Below, one piece after another: positions 34,704 through 43,964 of a stretch of DNA of 64,000 bases; the stretch's first letter is position 1; every line of letters starts with the position of its first letter. A model generated the notes under the pieces. It was not told where the DNA came from, did no database searches, and worked only from the letters and a program-made list of their open reading frames with translations. Location: assembly GCA_965662485.1 (NCBI GenBank), contig CBFIIL010000003.1, positions 1 through 64,000 of the forward strand, read 5' to 3'. The position numbers and the translations under genes were made by a program. This DNA comes from UBA3537 sp965662485. Its GTDB lineage: Bacteria > Bacteroidota > Bacteroidia > Flavobacteriales > Flavobacteriaceae.

Positions 34704-35164
34704 TGAAATTTACATCAACATTAATACTGTTTTTGGTTCTTAATTTTGGAGCATTATGGATAGGCACAGTGTTGATGAATGATGGTCCACAATCTTTATG
34801 GTACACATCTCTAAATCAAGCACCGTGGACTCCAATGGGATGGGTGTTTGGAGCAGCTTGGACATGTGTCATGATTTTCTTTTCTGTATTCATGACTTTT
34901 CTTGTTCAAAATGAAAACCTAAAAAAAGTATCCTTATTGTTTGCCATACAATTTGTATTGAATGTTTCATGGAATTACGTTTTTTTTAATCAACACCTTA
35001 CAGGTCTTGGGATTCTGATAATCATTCTTTTAACCATACTTACATTTTATTTCTTAATTGCATTCAAATCTACATTAAACAACAATCGTTTCTTTGTTCT
35101 ACCCTATTGTTTATGGCTTCTCTTGGCCACATCTCTTAACGCTTATATTGTGATTTATAACTAG
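34703..35164 (+). CDS. tspO: TspO/MBR family membrane protein
   Basis: 153 residues with five transmembrane helices. Signature residues are PWTPMGWVFGAAWT (after helix 1), QFVLNVSWNYVFF (helix 3) and PYCLWLLLATSLNAYI (helix 5). TspO binds porphyrins and isoprenoid-type ligands and is tied to light, oxygen and stress responses in Rhodobacter and others. In marine bacteria it often occurs with proteorhodopsin or photolyase genes. It overlaps the previous gene by one base and is followed directly by the SRPBCC gene. Confidence 0.94.
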   Translation: MKFTSTLILFLVLNFGALWIGTVLMNDGPQSLWYTSLNQAPWTPMGWVFGAAWTCVMIFFSVFMTFLVQNENLKKVSLLFAIQFVLNVSWNYVFFNQHLTGLGILIIILLTILTFYFLIAFKSTLNNNRFFVLPYCLWLLLATSLNAYIVIYN

Positions 35165-35632
35165 ATGAAAATATATACACTACACACAAAACAGAATCTT
35201 CCGATTTCTGTAGATGAAGCTTGGCAGTTTTTGTCCAGTCCAGAAAATTTAAAAACTATAACACCAGATTATATGGGGTTCCATATTCTGTCTGGAGCTG
35301 ATCGCGAAATGTTTCCTGGGCAAATCATCCAATACATTGTTACACCAGTTTTAGGAATAAAAACTAAATGGGTAACTGAAATAACACATGTTAAAAACAA
35401 AGCATACTTTGTAGACGAACAACGTTTTGGACCATACGCCTTGTGGCATCATAAACATTTTATTCGCCCTATTGAGGGTGGCGTTGAAATGGAAGATATT
35501 GTGGATTACAAGCTCCCATTTGGACTACTTGGCAGACTAGCGCATCCTATTTTAGTAAAACCAAAATTGAAAGAAATTTTTGATTATCGTCACAAGAAAC
35601 TTATTGAACTTTTTGGTCCGTATAAGTCATGA
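35165..35632 (+). CDS. SRPBCC (START-like) ligand-binding family protein
   Basis: 155 residues with the helix-grip pattern (SVDEAWQFLSSPENLKTITPD at the start, then alternating strands and the C-terminal helix RHKKLIELFG). It is a cytosolic hydrophobic-ligand binding fold; ligand unknown. The protein sits between tspO and the CPD photolyase gene and overlaps the latter by 4 bp. This gene pair recurs in my memory of marine photolyase operons, but I cannot verify that here. Confidence 0.85.
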   Translation: MKIYTLHTKQNLPISVDEAWQFLSSPENLKTITPDYMGFHILSGADREMFPGQIIQYIVTPVLGIKTKWVTEITHVKNKAYFVDEQRFGPYALWHHKHFIRPIEGGVEMEDIVDYKLPFGLLGRLAHPILVKPKLKEIFDYRHKKLIELFGPYKS

Positions 35633-36930
35633 ATCCAACAGCACTATTTTGGTTTAGAAGAGATCTACGCTTACATGATCAACATGGGTTGTATAAGGCC
35701 CTAAAAAACCACAAAAGCGTACTTCTCATTTTTATTTTTGATCCTGAAATTCTTGACAATTTACCTGAAGATGACGCTAGAGTTGATTTTATTTATAATC
35801 AGATAAAAACACTCAACAATGCACTAGAAAAATACAATACTGCAATTCACACGTATTATGGAAAACCTTTGGATGTTTTTCAAAAATTGACCAAAGAGAA
35901 CAACATTCAAGCCGTGTATGCCAACCATGATTATGAACCCTATGCTCTCCAAAGAGACCAAAAAGTTGTTGACTTTCTTAAGGGGCATAAAATTGAATTC
36001 AAGACCTACAAAGACCAAGTAATTTTTGAAAAAAATGAGGTAAAAAAAGACGATGGCCTGCCCTACAAAGTATACACCCCCTACTCAAAAAAATGGTTGA
36101 ATTTATTTAAAGAAGAATACGTTTCACCATACTGTAGTGAAACACTTTTAGAGCATTGCACAAAAATTGAAACTCCAAAATGGGTTGAAATGAACGTAAT
36201 GGGTTTTGTACCTTCAAAAGTTAAAATCACTCCCTATACTATAGACAATAAGCTGATTGATTTATATGAAGAACAACGAAACACACCCTCAGTGGCAGGA
36301 ACTTCAAGACTTGGACCACATCTACGCTTTGGAACTGTAAGTGTACGGGAAATCGTTTTAAAAGCAAGAAAAAGAGAAAATATCACTTTCCTAAAAGAAC
36401 TCATTTGGCGAGAGTTTTTTATGCAAATACTATGGCATTTTCCACATACGGTATCCAAAAGTTTTAAGCCACAATATGATGCTATACAGTGGAGAAATAA
36501 CCAAGAAGAATTTGAAAAATGGTGTGCAGGCAGAACGGGTTATCCTCTTGTAGACGCTGGCATACGAGAATTAAATGAAACAGGATTTATGCATAACAGA
36601 GTGCGAATGCTTGTAGGAAGTTTTTTATGTAAGCATTTACTGATAGATTGGCGATGGGGAGAGGCCTACTTTGCCCAAAAACTTCATGATTTTGAATTAT
36701 CAAGTAATGTAAGTAATTGGCAATGGGTAGCTGGTTGTGGTGTAGATGCTGCTCCATATTTTAGAATATTTAATCCCACAACACAAATTACAAAATTTGA
36801 CAAAGAGCATAAATATATCAAAAAGTGGGTGCCTGAATATCAGAAATTTGATTACCCCTCTCCTATTGTAGACCATAAATTTGCCAGAGAAAGATGCTTG
36901 AAAACCTATAAAAAAGCTTTGAATAAATAG
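35629..36930 (+). CDS. phr: Deoxyribodipyrimidine photolyase, class I CPD type
   Basis: 433 residues. The N-terminal antenna domain starts TALFWFRRDLRLHDQ. The FAD domain (about 200-430) has AGTSRLGPHLRFGTVSVRE, the ELIWREFFMQIL block with the Trp/Glu contacts, DAGIRELNETGFMHNRVRM and the final WQWVAGCGVDAAPYFRIF. This last segment, with Asn/Met positions typical of CPD photolyases, separates it from the CRY-DASH protein upstream. Repairs cyclobutane pyrimidine dimers with blue light. Last gene of island operon 2. Confidence 0.94.
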   Translation: MNPTALFWFRRDLRLHDQHGLYKALKNHKSVLLIFIFDPEILDNLPEDDARVDFIYNQIKTLNNALEKYNTAIHTYYGKPLDVFQKLTKENNIQAVYANHDYEPYALQRDQKVVDFLKGHKIEFKTYKDQVIFEKNEVKKDDGLPYKVYTPYSKKWLNLFKEEYVSPYCSETLLEHCTKIETPKWVEMNVMGFVPSKVKITPYTIDNKLIDLYEEQRNTPSVAGTSRLGPHLRFGTVSVREIVLKARKRENITFLKELIWREFFMQILWHFPHTVSKSFKPQYDAIQWRNNQEEFEKWCAGRTGYPLVDAGIRELNETGFMHNRVRMLVGSFLCKHLLIDWRWGEAYFAQKLHDFELSSNVSNWQWVAGCGVDAAPYFRIFNPTTQITKFDKEHKYIKKWVPEYQKFDYPSPIVDHKFARERCLKTYKKALNK

Positions 36931-36937
36931 AAATAAG

Positions 36938-38251
36938 CTACGTTTCTATGCGCTCAATTTTAGCACCAATGGCCTTTAGGCGTTCATCAATATTTTGATA
37001 CCCCCTATCTATTTGTTCAATATTGTGAATTGTTGAAGTTCCTTTTGCTGAAAGAGCAGCAATAAGCAATGAAATACCTGCTCTAATATCTGGTGAGGTC
37101 ATTGTTGTCGCTTTTAATTGAGACTTAAAATCGTGACCAATGACAGAAGCTCTATGGGGATCACAAAGAATAACTTTTGCTCCCATATCGATTAGTTTGT
37201 CTACAAAAAACAAACGGCTTTCAAACATTTTTTGATGAATCAATACACTACCGCGTGCTTGTGTGGCTATGACTAAAATAATACTCAAAAGATCGGGTGT
37301 AAATCCTGGCCATGGGGAATCAGAAATTGTTAAAATTGATCCGTCTATATAGTTTTGAACTTCATATCCGTCTTTGTGAGCAGGGATAAAAATATCGTCA
37401 TCTTTTCGTTCTATTGTTATTCCTAATTTCCTAAAAACGTTTGGAATAACCCCCAAATCATCCCAACTTACATTTTTTATGGTAAGCTCACTTTTTGTCA
37501 TTGCAGCAAGTCCAATCCAACTTCCAATTTCAATCATATCTGGCAGCATAGTGTGTTCTGTACCTTCAAGTGAATCTACACCATCAATGGTGAGAAGGTT
37601 AGATCCAATACCATTAATTTTTGCGCCCATTCTATTCAACATTTTGCAAAGTTGTTGCAAATATGGCTCACAAGCTGCATTGTAAATTGTAGTTGTCCCA
37701 TTCGCCAATACAGCAGCCATAACAATATTGGCTGTTCCTGTAACAGATGCTTCATCCAAAAGCATGTAAGTTCCTTGAAGTTGGTCGGATTCTACGCCAT
37801 AAAAATGGTCTTCTTTGTTATATCGAAATGTTGCACCTAATTTTATAAAGCCATCAAAATGTGTGTCTAAACGTCTACGTCCAATTTTATCGCCTCCAGG
37901 TTTTGGTATATAGCCTTTCCCAAATCGGGTAAGCATAGGGCCTACAATCATGATAGAGCCTCTTAGTCCTGCTCCATCAACTTTAAATTCCGCAGACTCA
38001 AGATACTTTAAATCGATTTTATTGGCTTGAAAAGTATATGAACTTTCCGATAATTGCTCTATGGACACCCCTAATTTTCCTAACAAGGAAATAAGTTTGT
38101 TAACATCAATAATATTTGGAATATTGTGAATGGTAATTTTTTCCGAAGTAAGCAACACGGCACATAAAATCTGAAGTGCTTCGTTTTTTGCTCCTTGTGG
38201 TTGGATTGATCCCTTGAGTTGATGACCGCCTTCAATTTTAAATGACTTCAA
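36938..38251 (-). CDS. murA: UDP-N-acetylglucosamine 1-carboxyvinyltransferase MurA, Asp form
   Basis: First committed peptidoglycan enzyme, 437 residues, inside-out alpha/beta barrel pair. K22 and N23 (GAKNEALQ) and the RGSIMIVGP segment are standard. The catalytic loop, usually with Cys115, reads KPGGDKIGRRRLD, so the residue is Asp121. An Asp at this place supports catalysis but cannot be alkylated by fosfomycin, as in Mycobacterium and Chlamydia. The gene is convergent with phr and is followed upstream by the DUF4290 gene (46 bp), likely in one operon. Confidence 0.96.
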   Translation of the reverse strand: MKSFKIEGGHQLKGSIQPQGAKNEALQILCAVLLTSEKITIHNIPNIIDVNKLISLLGKLGVSIEQLSESSYTFQANKIDLKYLESAEFKVDGAGLRGSIMIVGPMLTRFGKGYIPKPGGDKIGRRRLDTHFDGFIKLGATFRYNKEDHFYGVESDQLQGTYMLLDEASVTGTANIVMAAVLANGTTTIYNAACEPYLQQLCKMLNRMGAKINGIGSNLLTIDGVDSLEGTEHTMLPDMIEIGSWIGLAAMTKSELTIKNVSWDDLGVIPNVFRKLGITIERKDDDIFIPAHKDGYEVQNYIDGSILTISDSPWPGFTPDLLSIILVIATQARGSVLIHQKMFESRLFFVDKLIDMGAKVILCDPHRASVIGHDFKSQLKATTMTSPDIRAGISLLIAALSAKGTSTIHNIEQIDRGYQNIDERLKAIGAKIERIET

Positions 38252-38297
38252 TGGATATTTTTTTTTGGTGGGTTAGTTTCTAATTTTATTTACCTTT

Positions 38298-38948
38298 TTA
38301 GTAACGCTTACGATTTCGATTATTCTTTTTCGATTTATGTGATTTCTTGTAATTGTTCTTCTTGGTTTGCATTTTAATCAGTACTGATGAATCGGCCAAT
38401 TTTTCTTCTGTTTTTCTTATATCAATAGTTCCATTAGACAATTCATAAAGATGATTTAAAATAACAACATCTTCAACAGTGTCCTTGTTCCAATTTAGGA
38501 AAGATTTTTTCATATGATTGGCAATGGTGATGACCAAAGCATTTTTCATATCGCCTTCATCCCAAGACGATGCCACATCAATCATTGTTTTAATATTGTT
38601 TCCATAAAAACGATACTTTGGATAATTTTGTGGATAGTGTAATGGATCAGGCTTTGTATTTAAAATTTCCTCCGAAGGTTTTTCAAAAGGTGAATCGGCA
38701 TCAAGTTTAAAACCAGACATGATAAAAAGCTGATCCCATAGTTTGTGCTGAAAATCAGGAACATCACGTAAATGTGGTTGCATATTACCCATAACAGAAA
38801 TAATGGCTTTGGCCAGTCTATTTCTTTCATCTTTGGAGTCTTGAGCAACGGCATGATTTATCATTTTTTGGATATGTCTTCCATATTCTGGAATGATAAG
38901 ATGTTCGCGCTCTGTATTGTATTCGAGTTGGTCTGTTAAGGATGTCAT
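38298..38948 (-). CDS. DUF4290 family protein
   Basis: 216 residues, soluble, mainly helical. The first 170 residues (LEYNTEREHLIIPEYGRHIQ; PDPLHYPQNYPKYRFYG) match DUF4290, confined to Bacteroidota and typically next to murA. The last 30 residues are a strongly basic tail (NNYKKSHKSKKNNRNRKRY) that could bind nucleic acid or the membrane surface. Function unknown. Confidence 0.85.
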   Translation of the reverse strand: MTSLTDQLEYNTEREHLIIPEYGRHIQKMINHAVAQDSKDERNRLAKAIISVMGNMQPHLRDVPDFQHKLWDQLFIMSGFKLDADSPFEKPSEEILNTKPDPLHYPQNYPKYRFYGNNIKTMIDVASSWDEGDMKNALVITIANHMKKSFLNWNKDTVEDVVILNHLYELSNGTIDIRKTEEKLADSSVLIKMQTKKNNYKKSHKSKKNNRNRKRY

Positions 38949-39018
38949 TAAATAAATTTATGTTATTACGCTGCAAAGTACAAAAATTAAACAAAAAAGT
39001 GAATTATAAACTAAAGGA

Positions 39019-39312
39019 TTACAAAGAAATAACGCCTTCAACATCACGGCTAATTAGCTTGTATTTTTCAATAACTGCCTCTGGATCTTTCATCACGACA
39101 TGAATTGAAATACTTACATAGTTTCCTTTTTTTGATGCAGTGCTGTTAATAACAGCTCCCATATTATCAAAAACAGATTCTATTGCATCAACTTTATGTT
39201 GATCTGATGTAACGATAAATTTAAAAAGATAAGCTGTTGGCCACGAAGATGTTTCGTAAAGCTGTGATTTTAATTTTGTATAAAATTCTTCCGAATTATT
39301 TGAACTTTGCAT
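39019..39312 (-). CDS. DUF493 family protein (YbeD-like ACT fold)
   Basis: 97 residues: FYTKLKSQLYETSSWP, YLFKFIVTSD, then GNYVSISIHVVMKDPEAVIEKY, the beta-alpha-beta pattern of DUF493/YbeD, an ACT-like regulatory fold. No ligand is known. It is divergent from the P-loop ATPase gene and may share an operon with the DUF4290 gene 70 bp downstream. Confidence 0.86.
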   Translation of the reverse strand: MQSSNNSEEFYTKLKSQLYETSSWPTAYLFKFIVTSDQHKVDAIESVFDNMGAVINSTASKKGNYVSISIHVVMKDPEAVIEKYKLISRDVEGVISL

Positions 39313-39405
39313 GATTACTAAGTTATGCTACAAATATACATCAACTCATATTTTTTATTTAACTTTTAAATCACGAATTTTACAGAAATAAGACACATAC
39401 GTTAG

Positions 39406-39936
39406 ATGCCAAAAAAAATAGCACTTATTGGTGGGCCTGCAACAGGAAAAACAACTTTAATCAATGCTCTAAAAGCACAGGGTTATTATTGTATGGAAGA
39501 AATTTCAAGGCAAGTTACATTAGAGGCACAAAAAAATGGTATAGAACAACTGTTTTTAGAAGACCCCATATGGTTCAGCAAACAACTGTTAGGTGGTCGT
39601 AAAAAGCAATTTTTAGATGCTCAAAACTCACATGAACCAATTGTCTTCTTCGATCGTGGGCTTCCAGATATAGTGGCGTATTTAGACTATATAAATTCCG
39701 ATTATGACCAAGAATTTATAACGGTTTGTGAAGTTCACAAATACGATAAAATTTTTATTTTACCACCCTGGAAAGCTATTTACAAGACGGATAATGAACG
39801 TTATGAATCTTTTGATCAATTATTAGAAATTCAAGGTTATCTCAAAAAATGGTATTCCAAATTTGGTTATGAAATTATTGAGGTCAATATTGGACCAATC
39901 GAGGAGCGCATAAAATTTATTCTCAACAGAATTTAA
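39406..39936 (+). CDS. P-loop AAA family ATPase/kinase-like protein
   Basis: 176 residues. Walker A is GGPATGKTTLI (9-19), and the conserved EEISRQV and FFDRGLPD segments are typical of the AAA_28 group (NadR- and Ttd14-like nucleotide-binding proteins). It resembles a small-molecule kinase or GTP-sensing ATPase; substrate unknown. It precedes recQ by 6 bp and is probably co-transcribed with it. Confidence 0.85.
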   Translation: MPKKIALIGGPATGKTTLINALKAQGYYCMEEISRQVTLEAQKNGIEQLFLEDPIWFSKQLLGGRKKQFLDAQNSHEPIVFFDRGLPDIVAYLDYINSDYDQEFITVCEVHKYDKIFILPPWKAIYKTDNERYESFDQLLEIQGYLKKWYSKFGYEIIEVNIGPIEERIKFILNRI

Positions 39937-39942
39937 AAACAA

Positions 39943-41844
39943 ATGACTCTTCCACTTCAAATACTAAAACGCTATTGGAAGTTTTCCAAATTTAGACCCC
40001 AGCAAGAGGAAATTATTCAATCTGTTTTGAATCAACAAGATTGTGTAGCTCTACTTCCAACAGGTGGTGGAAAGTCTCTTTGTTTTCAAATTCCTGCCCT
40101 AATAAACGATGGAATTTGTATCGTTGTTTCTCCTTTAATTGCCTTGATGCAAGACCAAGTTAATACTCTTAATAATAAAGACATAAAAGCTATTGCACTC
40201 ACAAATTTGAATCATTTCAGCGATTTGGAACGCATACTTGATAACTGTGTTTATGGGAATTATAAATTTCTTTATTTATCTCCAGAACGACTACAAAACC
40301 CATTCATTCAAGAGCGTATTAAATTGATGAATGTTAATTTAATTGCAGTAGACGAAGCGCATTGTATCAGCCAATGGGGACATGATTTTAGACCTGCATA
40401 CAGATCTATAAACATACTAAAAACATTGCACCCAAAAGTTGCTACAATAGCACTTACTGCATCAGCAACAAAACGTGTTGTTGAAGATATAAAAGAACAA
40501 CTTAAACTAGAACAACCTACAATATTCAGACACTCATTTAATAGAAAAAATTTAAGTTATCAATCACTGCTTTTTGAAGACAAAGATTTTAAAATCATAG
40601 AACTTCTAAAACAAAACAAAGAAAGTGCTATTGTTTACACTGGAAGCCGATCGGCAACACAACAATTGGCTAAAATGCTTAACAGCAATGGTATTTCTAG
40701 TGGGTATTATCATGGTGGATTGAGTGCTGAAGAAAAAGAGCAACACTATCACCAATGGATTTCAGATGAAACGAGAGTTATTGTAGCCACAAATGCTTTT
40801 GGCATGGGAATCGATAAAGCTGATGTTTCAATAGTTATTCATATCAATATTCCTGAAAGTCTCGAACATTATTTTCAAGAAGCTGGTCGTGCAGGTCGAA
40901 ATCAAAAAGAAGCAAAAGCCATACTTTTAGTTGGGCCAAATGACATTGAAATCGCAAAAAAATGGTACATAGATTATGTTCCCAATGTCGATTTTTTAAA
41001 GTTGATTTATAAAAAACTATGCACCTATTTTCAGATTGCATATGGCGAATTGAACGAAGAAAAACATGGATTTAATTTCAACGCTTTTTGTAATTTATAT
41101 GAACTGTCCAAACGAAAAACATATAATGGATTAAAAGTTTTGGACAGACATGGATTAATTATATTTGAAGAACTTTTTAAAAAGAAAACAAGTTTACAGT
41201 TTTTGGTCAATCACAATGTTCTAATAGACTATATAAAACACAATGACGAACTTCGATTGATGATTACAACAATTTTAAGAACCTACGAAAAAATTCATAG
41301 TCAAGAAACGTATATTGATATAGAAAAAATTGCTAAAACACTAAATATAAGGTCCTCTTCAATTATTCAAAACCTAGATACTTTGGCCGCAAAAGAAATT
41401 GTAAAGTTTAAAAGTATAAACACCGATGCGCAAATTACATTATCTCAACCTAGAGAGGATGATAAAGCTATAAATCGAATTTCGAAAGAAGTAAAAGAAT
41501 ATAATAAAGTAAAACTCCGCAAAATTGGAGCTGTCATTAATTATATTGAAAATAATAATATTTGCAAAAGCAAGCAATTATTGACCTACTTTGATGAACC
41601 AAATTCTAAAGCATGTGGCATTTGTAATGTTTGTACAAAAAAAGAAAACTCAATAGTCCCTTTTGAAAAAGAAAATGTAGATTTGATTTTGAAATCAATA
41701 GAAGATAAACCTATGACATCTAGAATGTTAGAGTTAAATTTATCACTATCGAACAAAGAGGTTGTTTCTATTTTAAAACACTTGCTTGAACTCAAAAAAA
41801 TTGAACAAACTCAAACGAATAAATTTCAAATTAAATGTCCATAG
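39943..41844 (+). CDS. recQ: RecQ family ATP-dependent DNA helicase
   Basis: 633 residues. SF2 helicase core: PTGGGKS (39-45), DEAHCISQWGHDFRP (about 136-150), SATKRV, then motif VI QEAGRAGRNQKEA. The RQC zinc site is read in CKSKQLL, ACGICNVC (four cysteines), followed by a winged-helix-like end. There is no obvious HRDC domain, so it is shorter than E. coli RecQ in architecture. It unwinds recombination and replication intermediates. The stop overlaps fmt by 10 bp. Confidence 0.94.
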   Translation: MTLPLQILKRYWKFSKFRPQQEEIIQSVLNQQDCVALLPTGGGKSLCFQIPALINDGICIVVSPLIALMQDQVNTLNNKDIKAIALTNLNHFSDLERILDNCVYGNYKFLYLSPERLQNPFIQERIKLMNVNLIAVDEAHCISQWGHDFRPAYRSINILKTLHPKVATIALTASATKRVVEDIKEQLKLEQPTIFRHSFNRKNLSYQSLLFEDKDFKIIELLKQNKESAIVYTGSRSATQQLAKMLNSNGISSGYYHGGLSAEEKEQHYHQWISDETRVIVATNAFGMGIDKADVSIVIHINIPESLEHYFQEAGRAGRNQKEAKAILLVGPNDIEIAKKWYIDYVPNVDFLKLIYKKLCTYFQIAYGELNEEKHGFNFNAFCNLYELSKRKTYNGLKVLDRHGLIIFEELFKKKTSLQFLVNHNVLIDYIKHNDELRLMITTILRTYEKIHSQETYIDIEKIAKTLNIRSSSIIQNLDTLAAKEIVKFKSINTDAQITLSQPREDDKAINRISKEVKEYNKVKLRKIGAVINYIENNNICKSKQLLTYFDEPNSKACGICNVCTKKENSIVPFEKENVDLILKSIEDKPMTSRMLELNLSLSNKEVVSILKHLLELKKIEQTQTNKFQIKCP

Positions 41845-42794
41845 CAAAAGAACAATTACGTATAATCTTTATGGGAACTCCAGAATTTGCAGTTCATATT
41901 CTTGATGGATTAGTACAACAAAATTACAATGTGGTTGGCGTAATTACTGCGCCAGATCGTCCAGCAGGGCGTGGCCAAAAAGTAAAACTATCTGCAGTAA
42001 AAATATACGCCCAAAATCATCAACTGAATGTTCTTCAACCAGAAAATTTAAAACATCCTGATTTTATTGCAACACTAGACACTTTAAACCCTAATTTACA
42101 AGTAGTTGTAGCGTTTAGAATGTTACCAAAAGTGGTTTGGCATATGCCAAAATATGGTACTTTTAATCTTCATGCGTCTTTGTTGCCACAATACAGAGGC
42201 GCAGCGCCCATCAATTGGGCTATTATTAATGGAGAAAAAGAAACAGGCGTTAGTACATTTTTTATTGATGAAAAAATTGATACTGGTGCTTTAATTTTTC
42301 AAAAAAGTATTCCTATTTCAAATGAAGATACCGCAGGAACGCTTCATGATAAACTTATGAATGAAGGTAAAATATTAACGCTAAAAACTGTTGAAGCTAT
42401 TTGTAACAATTCAATAAAAACTATACAACAACCTCAATCTATTGAATTAAAAACAGCACATAAACTCAATAAAGAAAATTGTAAAATTGATTGGCAAAAA
42501 AGTGGTGAAGACATTCGAAATCTTGTTCGTGGATTAAATCCTTACCCTGCTGCATGGGCTGAATTAAAAAATGGGACTGAAACCTTTAATGTTAAAATCT
42601 ATAAAGTACAATTTGAAAAATCAAATCACAAAAATCCAATAGGAACACTGATTGTTAAAAAATCTTCAATAAACGTCTGTATTAATAACGGATATATTAA
42701 TGTAATTGACTTTAAATTTCCAGGAAAAAAACAAATGAATGTAAAATCATTTCTCAATGGGTTTTCGTTTCAAAACAACTCTAAAATGATTTAA
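41835..42794 (+). CDS. fmt: Methionyl-tRNA formyltransferase Fmt
   Basis: 319 residues. Formyltransferase domain with IIFMGTPEFAVHIL, the THF-binding NLHASLLPQYRGAAPINWAI and the catalytic Asp in KIDTGALI; the C-terminal OB domain (about 210-319) contacts tRNA. The start at 41835 overlaps recQ by 10 bp. A start at the Met of FMGTPEF (41871) would remove conserved strand residues, so the longer form is kept. It formylates initiator Met-tRNA. Confidence 0.96.
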   Translation: MSIAKEQLRIIFMGTPEFAVHILDGLVQQNYNVVGVITAPDRPAGRGQKVKLSAVKIYAQNHQLNVLQPENLKHPDFIATLDTLNPNLQVVVAFRMLPKVVWHMPKYGTFNLHASLLPQYRGAAPINWAIINGEKETGVSTFFIDEKIDTGALIFQKSIPISNEDTAGTLHDKLMNEGKILTLKTVEAICNNSIKTIQQPQSIELKTAHKLNKENCKIDWQKSGEDIRNLVRGLNPYPAAWAELKNGTETFNVKIYKVQFEKSNHKNPIGTLIVKKSSINVCINNGYINVIDFKFPGKKQMNVKSFLNGFSFQNNSKMI

Positions 42795-42909
42795 TCATCC
42801 ATTCTCAAATGTGAGTTAAAAATCTGGTAACCAATAGAATAAAATATTAGTTTTTTTTAAAAATTGAAATATATTACATAATTTTATGGAAACCCAAATC
42901 ATTAAAATT

Positions 42910-43839
42910 ATGAAAACTAAATTATTATTTCTATTTATTGCCTTATGTTTATTTGCTAATTCGCAAAACCCTGATGCTACACCTCAGGATGACATATACA
43001 TCAAAACCATTTTTAACCTTCAAAACTACGCGTCGGGAAATAACACTTATGACATTGCTTTTGTGGCTATAGAAGTTAAAAACGACATTGATAGAAACAA
43101 TTATAAAATCCGACACACAGATGCAAATGGTGAGATTGATGAACGATTTTTTCGTCAAAACAACAATCCTCACTTTCCAATGAAATATATATCGAGTACA
43201 CCTCCTGATTATTCCTCCCAAATTAATTCACCAGACCTGTTATTTGGAGGAACACAAATTTATGAAGTCGATGGTTTTAGTTCGGAAGGCTATGACATCA
43301 TGAACGGTACTGGGGGTTATGGATATTCCATAATGCATGATATTCTTGGTGGATCAATAACAAATAAACACTTTGCACGCTGTTGATGGGCAGATTTACA
43401 TTCCGATTTTAATAATTCTTCAAATACAACAATCGAATTATTGTATAATGTAAATGGAACATGGACGGTATTTGATGTATGGGAAGGACCATTGCAACAC
43501 AACAAGTATGATCAACGCAATGTAGATACCCCAAATGAAGCTTTTACAGCGAGTGAATGGGATCGAAACCAAGACAGTTCTTCTGGCGTTGGAACCTTAA
43601 ACACAGGTGTTGTAGAATTTGATGATGCAATTTTTATCGCTCCAAATCCTGTTCTTACTGATTTTCAAATTCAGAACCTCAAAAAACAATCATCGTATAA
43701 GATTTTAAATGCTTCAGGTATGATGGTACAAACCGGAACAATTTCAAGAGGTGAGTCTGTTCAAACTCAAAATTTAAATTCTGGACTATATATTTTAGTT
43801 CTAAACTCTGGTCAACATTTTAAGTTTTTAAAAAAATAG
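42910..43839 (+). pseudogene. Secreted protein with type IX sorting domain, broken by an in-frame TGA
   Basis: One continuous frame of 309 codons interrupted by a single TGA at 43384-43386 (codon 159). Upstream: signal peptide MKTKLLFLFIALCLFANSQ and a beta-rich segment. Downstream in the same frame: WADLHSDFNNSSNTTIELLY, then a C-terminal type A sorting domain (IFIAPNPVLTDFQIQNL ... LNSGLYILVLNSGQHFKFLKK). A start eight codons upstream (42886) is also possible. Without read-through the product would lack the sorting domain and stay in the periplasm. It is probably a nonsense mutation or a sequence error. Function unknown. Confidence 0.75.
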
Positions 43840-43856
43840 ACCAAAAAAACATAATT

Positions 43857-43885
43857 AAAAAAGCAGCTTACGGCTGCTTTTTTTT
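43857..43885 (+). terminator. Terminator after the type IX cargo gene
   Basis: AAAAAGCAGC and GCTGCTTTTT pair around a TTACG loop, followed by a run of T. It lies about 20 bp past the stop. Confidence 0.82.
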
Positions 43886-43964
43886 GGTAAAAGTCAAAAA
43901 AACAATTTGTATTTCAAGAAAACTAAAATTATTTAATTAAATTTAGGTTGAAATAATTTAAATT

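Noticed and set aside
43384..43386. Selenocysteine decoding of the TGA in the type IX cargo gene
   Set aside because: No obvious SECIS-like hairpin was seen after the codon, and an exported adhesin-type protein is an unlikely selenoprotein; a nonsense change or error is simpler.
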